NCBI GenBank assembly: GCA_900757145.1
Contig: CAAEMT010000064.1
Coordinates: 1 to 62,057, forward strand
DNA length: 62,057 nucleotides
Reading direction: 5' to 3'
DNA from: Lachnospiraceae bacterium
GTDB lineage: Bacteria > Bacillota > Clostridia > Lachnospirales > Lachnospiraceae
Shown: positions 15,403-23,241 of the stretch, one piece after another
How positions within the stretch are numbered: position 1 is the stretch's first letter
How the letters are laid out: every line of letters starts with the position of its first letter
Position numbers and translations under genes: made by a program
The notes under the pieces: model-generated
The model's input: the letters and a program-made list of their open reading frames with translations, nothing else
What the model was told of the DNA's origin: nothing
Databases searched by the model: none

Positions 15403-16893
15403 TTATTTGCCCTGTTTTGCCTTCAGCTCTTTATAAGCCTCATAATCCTCTGTCATCAGGAAGTAGCCTTCTTTATCCATACGATACTGGATCTGCGGAA
15501 TAGCCAGCAGCCCTACAAAGATAAGCGCCACGCCGATATAGCTTAAGTACTTCATTACGACTGTGAATACTGGCCATACAACTGCCCAGTCCCACATACC
15601 AAGATATCCGCCGTAAGCAGCCATGCCTACCCATCCTGCGATCAGAGCAGAACCGAATACCTGACACAGACCTGAGATAAACGGCAGGATCAGAGTCGCC
15701 TTCAGACCGCCCTTCTCGTTTGCGAATACACCGATTGTTGCGTTGTCAAAGAATACCGGAACGAATCCACAAATAATAAGTACCGGGCTCTTCATAACAA
15801 TAAGAACAATGATTGCAAGAATCTGTCCGATGAAACCAGCCATAAATCCTAATGTCACTGCATTTCCTGCACCAAATCCGAAGATAACCGCACAGTCTAC
15901 ACCAGGAACAGAACCCGGAAGCAGCTTACTTGCGATACCCTGGAAGGACATCGTCAGCTCTGCAACGAAAGTACGTACACCCATCTGCAGGATTGCAAGA
16001 TATACTGCAAAGTACAGACATGTCTGGATCACGTAGAACAGCATACTCTGTCCTTCTTTCATGAATCCACCCTCGATCAGATAATCCTTGCCAAGTACGC
16101 AAAGAATCGTGCCGAAGAATGCCAGCATCAGAACGGCTGCGGATACCATATTATCGTTGAAGATAGACAGGAATCCCGGAAGCTCCAGATCCTCGATCTT
16201 CTTAACTTCTTTACCATCTTTCTTTTTGCCGAACAGTTTTCCTGCCAGCCAGTAGTTGAATGCTACACCAAACATCTGCTGATGTGCCAGAGCAAATCCT
16301 GCTCCGTCCGTAACTTCCTGACACGGTTTGATCGTCAGGTTAGAACCAACTGCCCAGTACGCACCAAGAAGAAGAGCCATAACGATGAGCATCGGAACAT
16401 GCATCTTCGGAGCAAGAAGTCCCGGAAGAGCAAACATGATCAGCCAGTAGGCAGTAGCTGCCTGCTGTACCTGTACGTTACCCGTTGTAAACAGGGAACG
16501 AAGTTTTGTATACTTGCTGAAACGTACGAGTAAGATATTTACAATAAATGCAATAAACAGAAGGATCATAGCATCTCCGAAGCCTTTTCCGAATACTTCT
16601 TCAACACCTGCTGTAACTGCATTCTGACCAAAATACGGGTCGATAACTGTTGCGCTGATACCAAAACGATCACCAAGACCAACGAGTACCGGACGGAAGT
16701 TATTTACCAGTCCGCCGGAACCTACTGTCAGGATCAGGTATCCTACGATTGCTTTAATCGTTCCTGCGAGTACATCGTACCACGGTCTCTGAAGAAGAAT
16801 ATAACCGATCAGTACGATAAAGCCGATCATAAATGCCGGCTGCTGCAAAATATTAGTTGCAAAATATGACCATATATTCATTAAGATTTCCAT
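15403..16893 (-). CDS. ulaA: PTS ascorbate-family transporter subunit IIC
   Basis: A 496-aa membrane protein of the SgaT/UlaA family that imports and phosphorylates L-ascorbate or a related sugar acid. It has about ten hydrophobic segments. Recognisable family segments are AGTIKAIVGYLILTVGSGGL near the N-terminus, DGAGFALAHQQMFGVAFNYW in the middle, and FGFGAGNAVTLGFMAGFIGQ and GFVPVFFDNATIGVFANEKGG later on. The length is typical. The substrate ascorbate is inferred from the UlaA family and from UlaG and UlaE nearby; other ketogulonates are possible. Confidence 0.88.
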   Translation of the reverse strand: MEILMNIWSYFATNILQQPAFMIGFIVLIGYILLQRPWYDVLAGTIKAIVGYLILTVGSGGLVNNFRPVLVGLGDRFGISATVIDPYFGQNAVTAGVEEVFGKGFGDAMILLFIAFIVNILLVRFSKYTKLRSLFTTGNVQVQQAATAYWLIMFALPGLLAPKMHVPMLIVMALLLGAYWAVGSNLTIKPCQEVTDGAGFALAHQQMFGVAFNYWLAGKLFGKKKDGKEVKKIEDLELPGFLSIFNDNMVSAAVLMLAFFGTILCVLGKDYLIEGGFMKEGQSMLFYVIQTCLYFAVYLAILQMGVRTFVAELTMSFQGIASKLLPGSVPGVDCAVIFGFGAGNAVTLGFMAGFIGQILAIIVLIVMKSPVLIICGFVPVFFDNATIGVFANEKGGLKATLILPFISGLCQVFGSALIAGWVGMAAYGGYLGMWDWAVVWPVFTVVMKYLSYIGVALIFVGLLAIPQIQYRMDKEGYFLMTEDYEAYKELKAKQGK

Positions 16894-16931
16894 AAAATTT
16901 CCCTCATTCTCTTATAGAGTTCTTTCCTCTT

Positions 16932-17387
16932 TTAGTCAAGATATGTCTCTTGGATCTTCATCAGATCCTCAGGTGTCTTTGCATCCGCAAGAGCCTTTAC
17001 CACATCTTCATTCATCAGCATTTCCGAAAGCTTCATCATATTATTTAAATGCTGGTCTGGATTGCAGGAAGCCAGTGTGAAGAAAAGCTGTGCATCCTTC
17101 TCCGGATCATTTTCATCGAAGCTGACCGGCTTTTCAAGCTTCATAAAACCGATAGCCGTTTTGTGAACGCCTGTCGCGCCTTCCTGCGAATGCGGCATCG
17201 CAACATTCGGCATGATCACGATGTACGGTCCGTGTTTTTCTACGCAGGCAATAATATCCTCTTTATAATTTGCCTCAACGGTGCCGTCTGCCTCAAGACT
17301 TTCGCAGCTCATACGGATCGCGTCTCTCCAGTCTTTTGCTTCCTCTGCGAATTTGTAATGCTTATTCTCTACAAAATCACGTAACAT
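16932..17387 (-). CDS. ulaC: PTS sugar transporter subunit IIA (mannitol/ascorbate type)
   Basis: A 151-aa IIA protein that accepts phosphate from HPr and gives it to IIB. The active-site histidine lies in VIMPNVAMPHSQEGATGV, the PTS_EIIA_2 signature. The start at 17387 follows TGGAGG by about 8 nt; an earlier in-frame ATG lacks a ribosome site. It is the second gene of the operon after ulaG, with 77 nt between them. Confidence 0.87.
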   Translation of the reverse strand: MLRDFVENKHYKFAEEAKDWRDAIRMSCESLEADGTVEANYKEDIIACVEKHGPYIVIMPNVAMPHSQEGATGVHKTAIGFMKLEKPVSFDENDPEKDAQLFFTLASCNPDQHLNNMMKLSEMLMNEDVVKALADAKTPEDLMKIQETYLD

Positions 17388-17464
17388 TTTGATTCCTCCA
17401 TATTGAAGTATGTTCACAGCGCCGTTCCTTTATTCGGGCGACGCCATCTGCCGCCTTCTTATAA

Positions 17465-18568
17465 TTACAGGCAGGAGCGGAACGGAATGTTCTGCGGTGC
17501 CTCGAAGCAGTCCTCAAATCCTCTTCTGTGATGATATGCTCTCTTGTCCTTATCTGTCGGGTATACATACTTTCCGCCTACTTCCCAGAAGAATGGGTGG
17601 AACTTGTAATCAAGACGATCTTTCTTCATATCATACAGAACGCGGATCTCATTGACGTCTGCCATGAAGTTTGTCCATACATCATAGTGAATCGGAATAA
17701 CAACCTTGCAGCGAAGCGCTTCTGCCATTCTGAGAATGTCACAGGAAGTCATCTTGTCAGCCATACCTACCGGATTCTCGCCGTAAGAACCGAACGCTAC
17801 ATCGATATCATAATCTTTTCCGTGCTTAGCAAAATAAATAGAATAATGAGAATCTCCGCTGTGGTAGATATTTCCGCCCGGAGTCTTGATCAGGTAGTTT
17901 ACTGCCTTATCGTCCATATCTGTCGGACATACGCCTGTCAGCTCTTCTCTGTCAGGACCTGTAGAATCTGTTGTCACGAGACAAGTACGGTCAAAGGAAT
18001 CCAGTGCTACGATCTCAAGGTCTTTGATCTTGATCGTATCGCCCGGTTTTACTGTGATACAGCGGTCAGCCGGAACTCCCCACTTCTGCCACAGTTCTAC
18101 AGATTTCTTCGGTCCGATGAACGGTACCGGAATCTCCTTACCATTCTCGTCTGTTGTTGTCATGCCGGACTTAATTACGTGAGAAGCATACTCTGCACTC
18201 ATATGGTCCTGATGATAATGTGTTGCAAGCACTGCATCTACCTGTTTGATCGCAAATGCATCGATCACGAACGGCACTGCGCGCAGATTCGGCTGCATTG
18301 CTCTTGCTCCGCACATGTTCGCCATCTGATGACCTACTGCCATCTTGCCATTGCCGTGCGTTCTCTTACCATTGCCCATCCACAGGTCAATCGTAATGTT
18401 CGCTCCGCCCGGAGTCTTGAACCACATACCGGTACATCCAAGCCACCACATAGCTACTGTACCCGGTTCTACGACCGTGTTCTCGATCTCCTCGTTGAGC
18501 CATGTTCCCCACTCCGGGAATGTGTTCATGATCCAACTTTCTCTTGTGATTTCATCAATCTTGCTCAT
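17465..18568 (-). CDS. ulaG: L-ascorbate-6-phosphate lactonase
   Basis: UlaG opens the lactone of L-ascorbate 6-phosphate to 3-keto-L-gulonate 6-phosphate using a metal centre. The 367-aa protein has the metallo-beta-lactamase motif THYHQDHMSAEYA (HxHxDH), MWWLGCTGMWFKTPGGANITIDLW at the N-terminus and YHSGDSHYS further on, all typical of UlaG. It is the first gene of the operon, directly behind the promoter. Its start at 18568 follows AAGGAGG by 7 nt. Confidence 0.9.
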   Translation of the reverse strand: MSKIDEITRESWIMNTFPEWGTWLNEEIENTVVEPGTVAMWWLGCTGMWFKTPGGANITIDLWMGNGKRTHGNGKMAVGHQMANMCGARAMQPNLRAVPFVIDAFAIKQVDAVLATHYHQDHMSAEYASHVIKSGMTTTDENGKEIPVPFIGPKKSVELWQKWGVPADRCITVKPGDTIKIKDLEIVALDSFDRTCLVTTDSTGPDREELTGVCPTDMDDKAVNYLIKTPGGNIYHSGDSHYSIYFAKHGKDYDIDVAFGSYGENPVGMADKMTSCDILRMAEALRCKVVIPIHYDVWTNFMADVNEIRVLYDMKKDRLDYKFHPFFWEVGGKYVYPTDKDKRAYHHRRGFEDCFEAPQNIPFRSCL

Positions 18569-18606
18569 ATTGCCCTCCTTTTCCAAAAAAACAATCATAA
18601 TATTCC

Positions 18607-18681
18607 TATATATGATTCTTTATGTTTGGTTATTTGAATAATACCACTTTTTATGTTCCATTTCAAGGATTATATATGATT
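18607..18681 (-). promoter_or_regulatory. ula operon promoter with paired ATGATT operator boxes
   Basis: Minus-strand TTGAAA (18661-18666), 17-bp spacer and TATTAT (18638-18643) form the promoter. The 11-bp sequence TATATATGATT occurs twice exactly, at 18607-18617 (downstream of the start) and 18671-18681 (touching the -35 box), 64 bp apart. Related ATGATT boxes occur at about 18592 and 18695-18712. This looks like a DeoR-type looping operator. Confidence 0.6.
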
Positions 18682-18721
18682 GTTAAATATTTTTATGATC
18701 GATAATATGATTTTGGATTAT

Positions 18722-18751
18722 TGCACAAATTTAAAACGATCCTTTTGTGCA
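18722..18751. promoter_or_regulatory. inverted repeat upstream of the ula promoter
   Basis: TGCACAAA (18722-18729) and TTTGTGCA (18744-18751) form perfect 8-bp arms with a 14-bp spacer. It lies 60-90 bp upstream of the ula -35 box and may be an activator site or a weak transcript end. I see no coding sequence in the rest of this 352-nt gap. Confidence 0.35.
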
Positions 18752-18794
18752 TGTTTACATCATTTCTTCTGTATCACACAAACCCGATTTTTTA

Positions 18795-18845
18795 TATCAT
18801 AGAAAAGCTTTCACGCATCAGCATGACGAGGTCTTTCCTATAACA
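18795..18845 (-). repeat. 51-nt hairpin repeat, copy 2
   Basis: Minus-strand TGTTATAGGAAAG and CTTTTCTATGATA form the stem, with G-U pairs at two places where copy 1 (11190-11241) has G-C or A-T pairs. The loops share the complement of ATCAGC and overall pattern. Like copy 1, it follows a terminator at the end of a minus-strand operon. Confidence 0.6.
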
Positions 18846-18852
18846 TTAACAA

Positions 18853-18876
18853 GAGGCTGTTGCAATGAACAGCCCC
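18853..18876 (-). terminator. terminator-like hairpin after the AICAR formyltransferase gene
   Basis: GGGGCTGTT and AACAGCCTC pair across CATTGC on the minus strand, followed by TTGTTAAT. The U-tract is imperfect, so termination is likely but not certain. Confidence 0.6.
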
Positions 18877-18920
18877 TTAAGAATCCAGTAAATTTTCTTT
18901 TTACGATTCTATTTTAAATA

Positions 18921-20105
18921 TTAATGATGGAACAGACGGATTCCTGTAAACGCCATCGCCATACCGTATTTATTACATGTTGCAATTACATCCTCATCTC
19001 TGACAGAACCACCCGGCTGTGCAATGTAAGCTACGCCCGATTTATGTGCACGCTCGATATTATCACTGAACGGGAAGAATGCATCTGAACCGAGAGTTAC
19101 GTCTGTCATTTTGTCAAGCCATGCTCGTTTTTCCTGCTCTGTGAATACTTCCGGCTTTTCTGTGAATACCTTTTCCCACGCGCCGTCAGAAAGAACATCC
19201 ATATATTCTGCCCCAATATATACATCGATCGCATTATCGCGCTCTGCGCGTGTGATCGTATCTTTGAACGGCAGATTTAATACCTTCGGATTCTGACGCA
19301 GGAACCAGTTGTCAGCCTTTTGTCCTGCAAGCCGCGTACAATGTACGCGGGACTGCTGTCCCGCTCCAATACCAATCGCCTGTCCGTCCTTTACATAACA
19401 GACAGAATTTGACTGCGTATATTTCAGCGTGATCAGCGCAATCTTCATATCGATCAGCGCGTCCTTTGATACTTCTTTCTTCTCTGTCACGAAATTTGAA
19501 AGCAGCTCGTCGTCGATCTTCAGCTCCTGACGTCCCTGTTCAAACGTTACGCCGTATACCTGCTTGCGTTCAATCGGATTTGGACGGTAGCTCTCATCGA
19601 TCTCTATCACATTGTAATTACCCTTTTTCTTCTGTGCCAGTATCTCAAGCGCCTCTTTCGTATATCTCGGTGCGATCACACCGTCAGAGACCTCACGCTT
19701 AATCAGTCCTGCTGTGTCTGCATCACATACATCCGACAAAGCGATAAAGTCTCCAAAGGATGACATACGGTCTGCACCTCTTGCTCTTGCATATGCGCAT
19801 GCAAGCGGCGAAAAATTTTTATAGTCAAGGTCATCCACCCAGTAAATCTTTGCAAGCGTCTCATCCAGCGGAAGTCCTGCTGCCGCTCCTGCCGGAGATA
19901 CATGTTTGAAGGATGTCGCTGATGGAAGCCCCGTTGCTTCTTTTAATTCCTTCACGAGCTGCCATCCGTTCAATGCGTCAAGGAAGTTAATATAACCCGG
20001 TCTGCCGGAAAGCACCTTGATCGGAAGCTCACTGCCATCCTCCATGAAAATGCGGGAAGGCTTCTGATTCGGGTTGCAGCCATATTTTAATGCCAGTTCA
20101 TTCAT
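18921..20105 (-). CDS. phosphoribosylaminoimidazolecarboxamide formyltransferase (stand-alone AICARFT)
   Basis: This enzyme formylates AICAR with 10-formyl-THF to FAICAR in purine synthesis. The 394-aa protein corresponds to the C-terminal half of bifunctional PurH. It contains the catalytic Lys-His in ATSFKHVSPAGAA, the segment VCYVKDGQAIGIGAGQQSRVHC and the C-terminal GSDAFFPFSDNIERA and YIAQPGGSVRDEDVI. The IMP cyclohydrolase half is absent and is supplied by the PurO-type gene just upstream. The start at 20105 follows AGGAGG; an upstream extension is Lys/Arg-rich and not family-like. Confidence 0.9.
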   Translation of the reverse strand: MNELALKYGCNPNQKPSRIFMEDGSELPIKVLSGRPGYINFLDALNGWQLVKELKEATGLPSATSFKHVSPAGAAAGLPLDETLAKIYWVDDLDYKNFSPLACAYARARGADRMSSFGDFIALSDVCDADTAGLIKREVSDGVIAPRYTKEALEILAQKKKGNYNVIEIDESYRPNPIERKQVYGVTFEQGRQELKIDDELLSNFVTEKKEVSKDALIDMKIALITLKYTQSNSVCYVKDGQAIGIGAGQQSRVHCTRLAGQKADNWFLRQNPKVLNLPFKDTITRAERDNAIDVYIGAEYMDVLSDGAWEKVFTEKPEVFTEQEKRAWLDKMTDVTLGSDAFFPFSDNIERAHKSGVAYIAQPGGSVRDEDVIATCNKYGMAMAFTGIRLFHH

Positions 20106-20230
20106 ATCGTTATCCTCCTGATACTCTATGCTGTTTTTATACCTGTCTTTTTTCCGTTTCTTTCTCTTCTTACTGTCTGACGCAGACTGCACGGTTGCTG
20201 TGCGTCTTATTTCCTGCTTCATTCTGCGTC

Positions 20231-20944
20231 TTATTTATTTTTATTTACAATTCTTGTTTCATACTTTCCTGTCTCGATGTCAATATAACGTACAAACAGG
20301 GAAACCTTATTTTCTTCATTCAGACTGTTCCAGAGCATTTCCGTAAACGCGTCCATATCATCCGGAATAGCTACAAGCTTCGGTTCTCCCTCAAAGCTTG
20401 GCAGCGGATTGCCATCACACTTATATGTATGAATAAAATGTCCCTCTCCTGCCACACAGTTTTCATATGCAAAGGTATAGCGGTTGCATGCATCCGGATT
20501 GCCGTTATTGCTTTTTAGAATAGACATCGCATAGCTGTACGTTCCGTTTTCTACATGCATGATACCTGAAATACGAGGTGTATAATTTGGAGCATCCGGC
20601 TCAAATTCCCGGCTGCGCAGTGACTGTTCAAATGTAAGCTGACGATCCATTCCTTCATAAATCGTATCCGTTTGATCACCGTTCGTTACAATCGTCTTGT
20701 TTCCGAGTACGCGAACCGGTGCATAGATGATAAGGCTCGGATCAACAAGCTTTGAAGGATCAAACGCCTGTGTGCGAATACCTTCTCCATCCTCTACAAA
20801 AATACGGTTTCTGCTGTTCTCACTACGTCCCATGATAAAATATGCCGCTACTGCCTTTTTACCGTCTGCGGATCTTCCGATCACAATACCTCTTCCCGGA
20901 TAGCTGTTTCCTTTCAGTTCTTTTTCCAAAGAAATCATTTCCAT
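20231..20944 (-). CDS. purO: IMP cyclohydrolase (PurO type)
   Basis: This enzyme closes FAICAR to IMP, the last step of de novo purine synthesis, with an Ntn-hydrolase-like fold unrelated to PurH. The 237-aa protein begins MEMISLEKELKGNSYPGRGI and has the family segments IVIGRSADGKKAVAAYFIMGRSENSRNR and FEPDAPNYTPRISGI. It is 125 nt upstream of the AICAR formyltransferase gene, so the two together replace bifunctional PurH. The start at 20944 follows AAGGAGA by 8 nt. Transcription is controlled by an upstream ZTP riboswitch. Confidence 0.87.
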   Translation of the reverse strand: MEMISLEKELKGNSYPGRGIVIGRSADGKKAVAAYFIMGRSENSRNRIFVEDGEGIRTQAFDPSKLVDPSLIIYAPVRVLGNKTIVTNGDQTDTIYEGMDRQLTFEQSLRSREFEPDAPNYTPRISGIMHVENGTYSYAMSILKSNNGNPDACNRYTFAYENCVAGEGHFIHTYKCDGNPLPSFEGEPKLVAIPDDMDAFTEMLWNSLNEENKVSLFVRYIDIETGKYETRIVNKNK

Positions 20945-21084
20945 ACGATACTCTCCTTTTCTCCTGTGGTGTGAATACACAAACCGTTTTGATGTACAAA
21001 GCCCTATAAAATCTTCGCCTGACAAAAATGCCCGCAAGCGTTCATTTTTTCATCCTCAGATTTTGCACGGCTCCGTTTAAACGC

Positions 21085-21126
21085 AAAATAAGCCCACCAT
21101 CGGCATGTGCTGCCCAGACGGTCGGC
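21085..21126 (-). terminator. terminator of the ZTP riboswitch
   Basis: GCCGACCGTC and GATGGTGGGC form a 10-bp stem (one mismatch, one G-U) followed by TTATTTT. The 5' arm is also part of aptamer P3, so ligand binding and termination compete, the usual logic for this class. Confidence 0.65.
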
Positions 21127-21206
21127 TTCCAAAGACTCATACTCCCTGTGGTTTTGCGGCAGCTTCCTTTGAACTGTCAGCGTTCCACTTCCGTCAGTCA
21201 TATGAG
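21112..21206 (-). ncRNA. ZTP riboswitch (pfl motif)
   Basis: The minus-strand element starts CTCATA-TGACTGACGGA and returns as CCACAGGGAG-TATGAG, giving P1. The 3' subdomain CCGTCTGGGCA matches the highly conserved end of the class. A GTGG/CCAC stem holds an unusually long apical arm. ZTP accumulates when 10-formyl-THF is short, and the genes downstream are the AICAR formyltransferase and IMP cyclohydrolase, which fits the known biology. Confidence 0.82.
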
Positions 21207-21213
21207 CATTATC

Positions 21214-21242
21214 AACATATCATTTTATCGGAGAAAAATCAA
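21214..21242 (-). promoter_or_regulatory. promoter of the purO operon
   Basis: Minus-strand TTGATT (21237-21242), 17-bp spacer and TATGTT (21214-21219), directly before the ZTP aptamer and back-to-back with the AGCS gene promoter. Confidence 0.6.
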
Positions 21243-21278
21243 GCCCTAATTTTCTTTACTGCGCCGACAATTTTGTGT

Positions 21279-21307
21279 TTGACAAACGGTTTCCCCTGTG
21301 CTATTCT
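21279..21307 (+). promoter_or_regulatory. promoter of the AGCS transporter gene
   Basis: Perfect TTGACA (21279-21284), 17-bp spacer and TATTCT (21302-21307), shortly upstream of the glycine riboswitch. Confidence 0.75.
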
Positions 21308-21343
21308 TTATCGTAATTCTGGGAAACCTCTTGAATCCTGCAT

Positions 21344-21454
21344 CTGTCAGGAGACTGGAGGCGGAGAATACTCTGGAAAAACCCTATGACGGGTACCGAA
21401 GGTGTAAGGTCCTCACGGACTGAATCTCTCAGGTAAAGGAGACAGAGCTGACAG
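21344..21454 (+). ncRNA. glycine riboswitch (single aptamer)
   Basis: The element contains the class core GCGGAGAATACTCTGGA, GGGTACCGAAGGTGTAAGG and ATCTCTCAGGTAAAGGAGACAGAG. CTGTCAG (21344-21350) and CTGACAG (21448-21454) close it. Only one aptamer core is visible, not the usual tandem pair. Singlet forms are known upstream of AGCS transporter genes, which is the gene that follows. Confidence 0.85.
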
Positions 21455-21511
21455 CTTCCTGATTATTTCGGGATTTTTCATTTTGTCTTTTTCGTCTCAT
21501 ATGTTTTTTCA

Positions 21512-21538
21512 GAGCAGCCAGATATGGGCTGCTTTTTT
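21512..21538 (+). terminator. intrinsic terminator downstream of the glycine riboswitch
   Basis: GAGCAGCC and GGGCTGC pair across AGATAT and are followed by TTTTTT, between the aptamer and the transporter start. This suggests control by transcription termination. A shorter CCTGA/TTCGGG hairpin with a T-run precedes it at about 21456-21478. Confidence 0.75.
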
Positions 21539-21686
21539 GATGCCGAAAACGTCTTGCTTTCCGATACCAAAAAAGCGCTTCTCGCAGCGACGCACAGAGA
21601 AGGATATTACTTTTAGAAGTGTGCTTATATATCTGTGCAGTCACCAGCAGCCATCCAACATCACTACACACATAGGAGAGAGAAAA

Positions 21687-23078
21687 ATGTCAGACACACT
21701 TTTGCCAATCGTCCAAACCATCAACAGCTACTTATCCGATTATATCCTGTTCTTTATGCTCATTGCAGTCGGACTGTGGTACTCTTTTAAGACACGATTT
21801 GTTCAGGTACGCTGCTTCGGCGAGGGAATGCGCCGCGTATTCGGCAATCTGACTCTGCGCGGAAAGAAACATGAAAGCGGTATGAGCTCATTTCAGGCTC
21901 TTGCCACTGCGATCGCCGCCCAAGTCGGAACCGGAAATATCGTTGGAGCATCCGGAGCGATTCTTACCGGAGGTCCGGGAGCGATCTTCTGGATGTGGGT
22001 TATCGCTTTCTTCGGCATGGCTACGATCTATGCTGAGGCAACACTTGCGCAGGAGACTCGGATTATAGAAAAAGACGGTTCAATCAAGGGCGGTCCTGTT
22101 TATTATATTACTGCCGCATTTAAAGGAAGGCTTGGAAAATTCCTTGCCGGATTCTTTGCCGTTGCAATCACTCTTGCACTGGGATTTTTTGGCTGTATGG
22201 TACAGTCAAATTCAATCGGTTCTACATGCCAGACTGCTTTCGGTGTTCCTTCGTGGATCATTGGAATCATCCTCGTAGTAATCTGCGGTTTTATCTTTCT
22301 TGGCGGGATCAAGAGACTTGCCGCTGTCACAGAAAAGATCGTGCCTGTCATGGCAAGCCTCTTTCTGCTTGGTGGTCTTGCACTTCTGATCATGAGGATA
22401 AAATATATACCGGCTACCATCGGAATGATCTTCAAATATGCTTTTCAGCCGCAGGCTATCATCGGAGGAGCTTTCGGTGCAGCGCTCAAAACCGCTCTGA
22501 CACAGGGCGCAAAGCGCGGACTGTTTTCAAATGAAGCCGGTATGGGTTCCACTCCGCACGCACATGCGCTTGCCAATGTAAAAACACCGCATGAGCAGGG
22601 CTGTGTCGCAATGATCGGTGTATTCATCGATACATTCGTTGTGCTTACCCTGAATGCACTCGTTGTCATCTCTACGCTTTATACGAATGACGGTATTCTT
22701 GCAAACGGATATACGGGCGCCGCTCTTGATGCAGTCAACAAAGCCAACCTGACACAGACTGCCTTCGGCACTGTATTTGGCGAACAGTTCGGAGCCGTTT
22801 TTATCGCGGTCACACTGTTTTTCTTCGCCTTTTCCACGATCCTTGGCTGGAACCTGTTTGGAAAGATCAATGTAGCATATCTTTTCGGAGAAAAGTCCAC
22901 GAAAATCTATACTGTTATTGCTCTGATCTTCATTTTTCTCGGCACGCTCGCCTCGAATGATCTGGTCTGGGAGCTGTCCGATATGTTTAACAATCTGATG
23001 GTCATCCCGAATGCGCTCGCGCTCTTTGCACTGACAAAGATGGTTACAGGAGCAATGAAACGGGCAAAGAAGCTTTAA
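21687..23078 (+). CDS. alanine/glycine:cation symporter family protein (AGCS)
   Basis: A 463-aa sodium-coupled amino acid transporter. After a first hydrophobic segment it shows SSFQALATAIAAQVGTGNIVGASGAI and GGPGAIFWMWVIAFFGMATIYAEATLAQ, the AGCS signature, then KRGLFSNEAGMGSTPHAHA, which is highly conserved in the family. About ten membrane segments follow in total. The start at 21687 is chosen for AGGAGAG upstream and the family-typical N-terminus. A glycine riboswitch in its leader makes glycine the likely substrate. Confidence 0.92.
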   Translation: MSDTLLPIVQTINSYLSDYILFFMLIAVGLWYSFKTRFVQVRCFGEGMRRVFGNLTLRGKKHESGMSSFQALATAIAAQVGTGNIVGASGAILTGGPGAIFWMWVIAFFGMATIYAEATLAQETRIIEKDGSIKGGPVYYITAAFKGRLGKFLAGFFAVAITLALGFFGCMVQSNSIGSTCQTAFGVPSWIIGIILVVICGFIFLGGIKRLAAVTEKIVPVMASLFLLGGLALLIMRIKYIPATIGMIFKYAFQPQAIIGGAFGAALKTALTQGAKRGLFSNEAGMGSTPHAHALANVKTPHEQGCVAMIGVFIDTFVVLTLNALVVISTLYTNDGILANGYTGAALDAVNKANLTQTAFGTVFGEQFGAVFIAVTLFFFAFSTILGWNLFGKINVAYLFGEKSTKIYTVIALIFIFLGTLASNDLVWELSDMFNNLMVIPNALALFALTKMVTGAMKRAKKL

Positions 23079-23116
23079 GTCCGCAATTGTCCTGCGGCAA
23101 AATATAGTGTACAATA

Positions 23117-23171
23117 GACAGCGTCCACATGCAGATCGATTTTACATCTGCATAGCGGCGCTGTTTTTTAT
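23117..23171 (+). terminator. intrinsic terminator after the AGCS gene
   Basis: ACAGCG and CGCTGT form the base and ATGCAGAT/ATCTGCAT the upper stem, followed by TTTTTT. Confidence 0.85.
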
Positions 23172-23241
23172 TGCTATTTTTCAGTAACATCACAGCTTTC
23201 TTTTGACTGTGCATACTTTATCCCACGAAACGGAGACTATT

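Noticed and set aside
17528..18637. 369-codon plus-strand frame opposite ulaG
   Set aside because: Antisense shadow of a well-supported gene; the translation has no domain-like pattern.
18746..18760. possible catabolite-repression (cre) site upstream of the ula operon
   Set aside because: It differs from the consensus at the central CG and another key position; too weak to report.
22527..23114. 195-codon minus-strand frame opposite the AGCS gene
   Set aside because: Antisense to a clear transporter; composition is charged and unlike a real protein.
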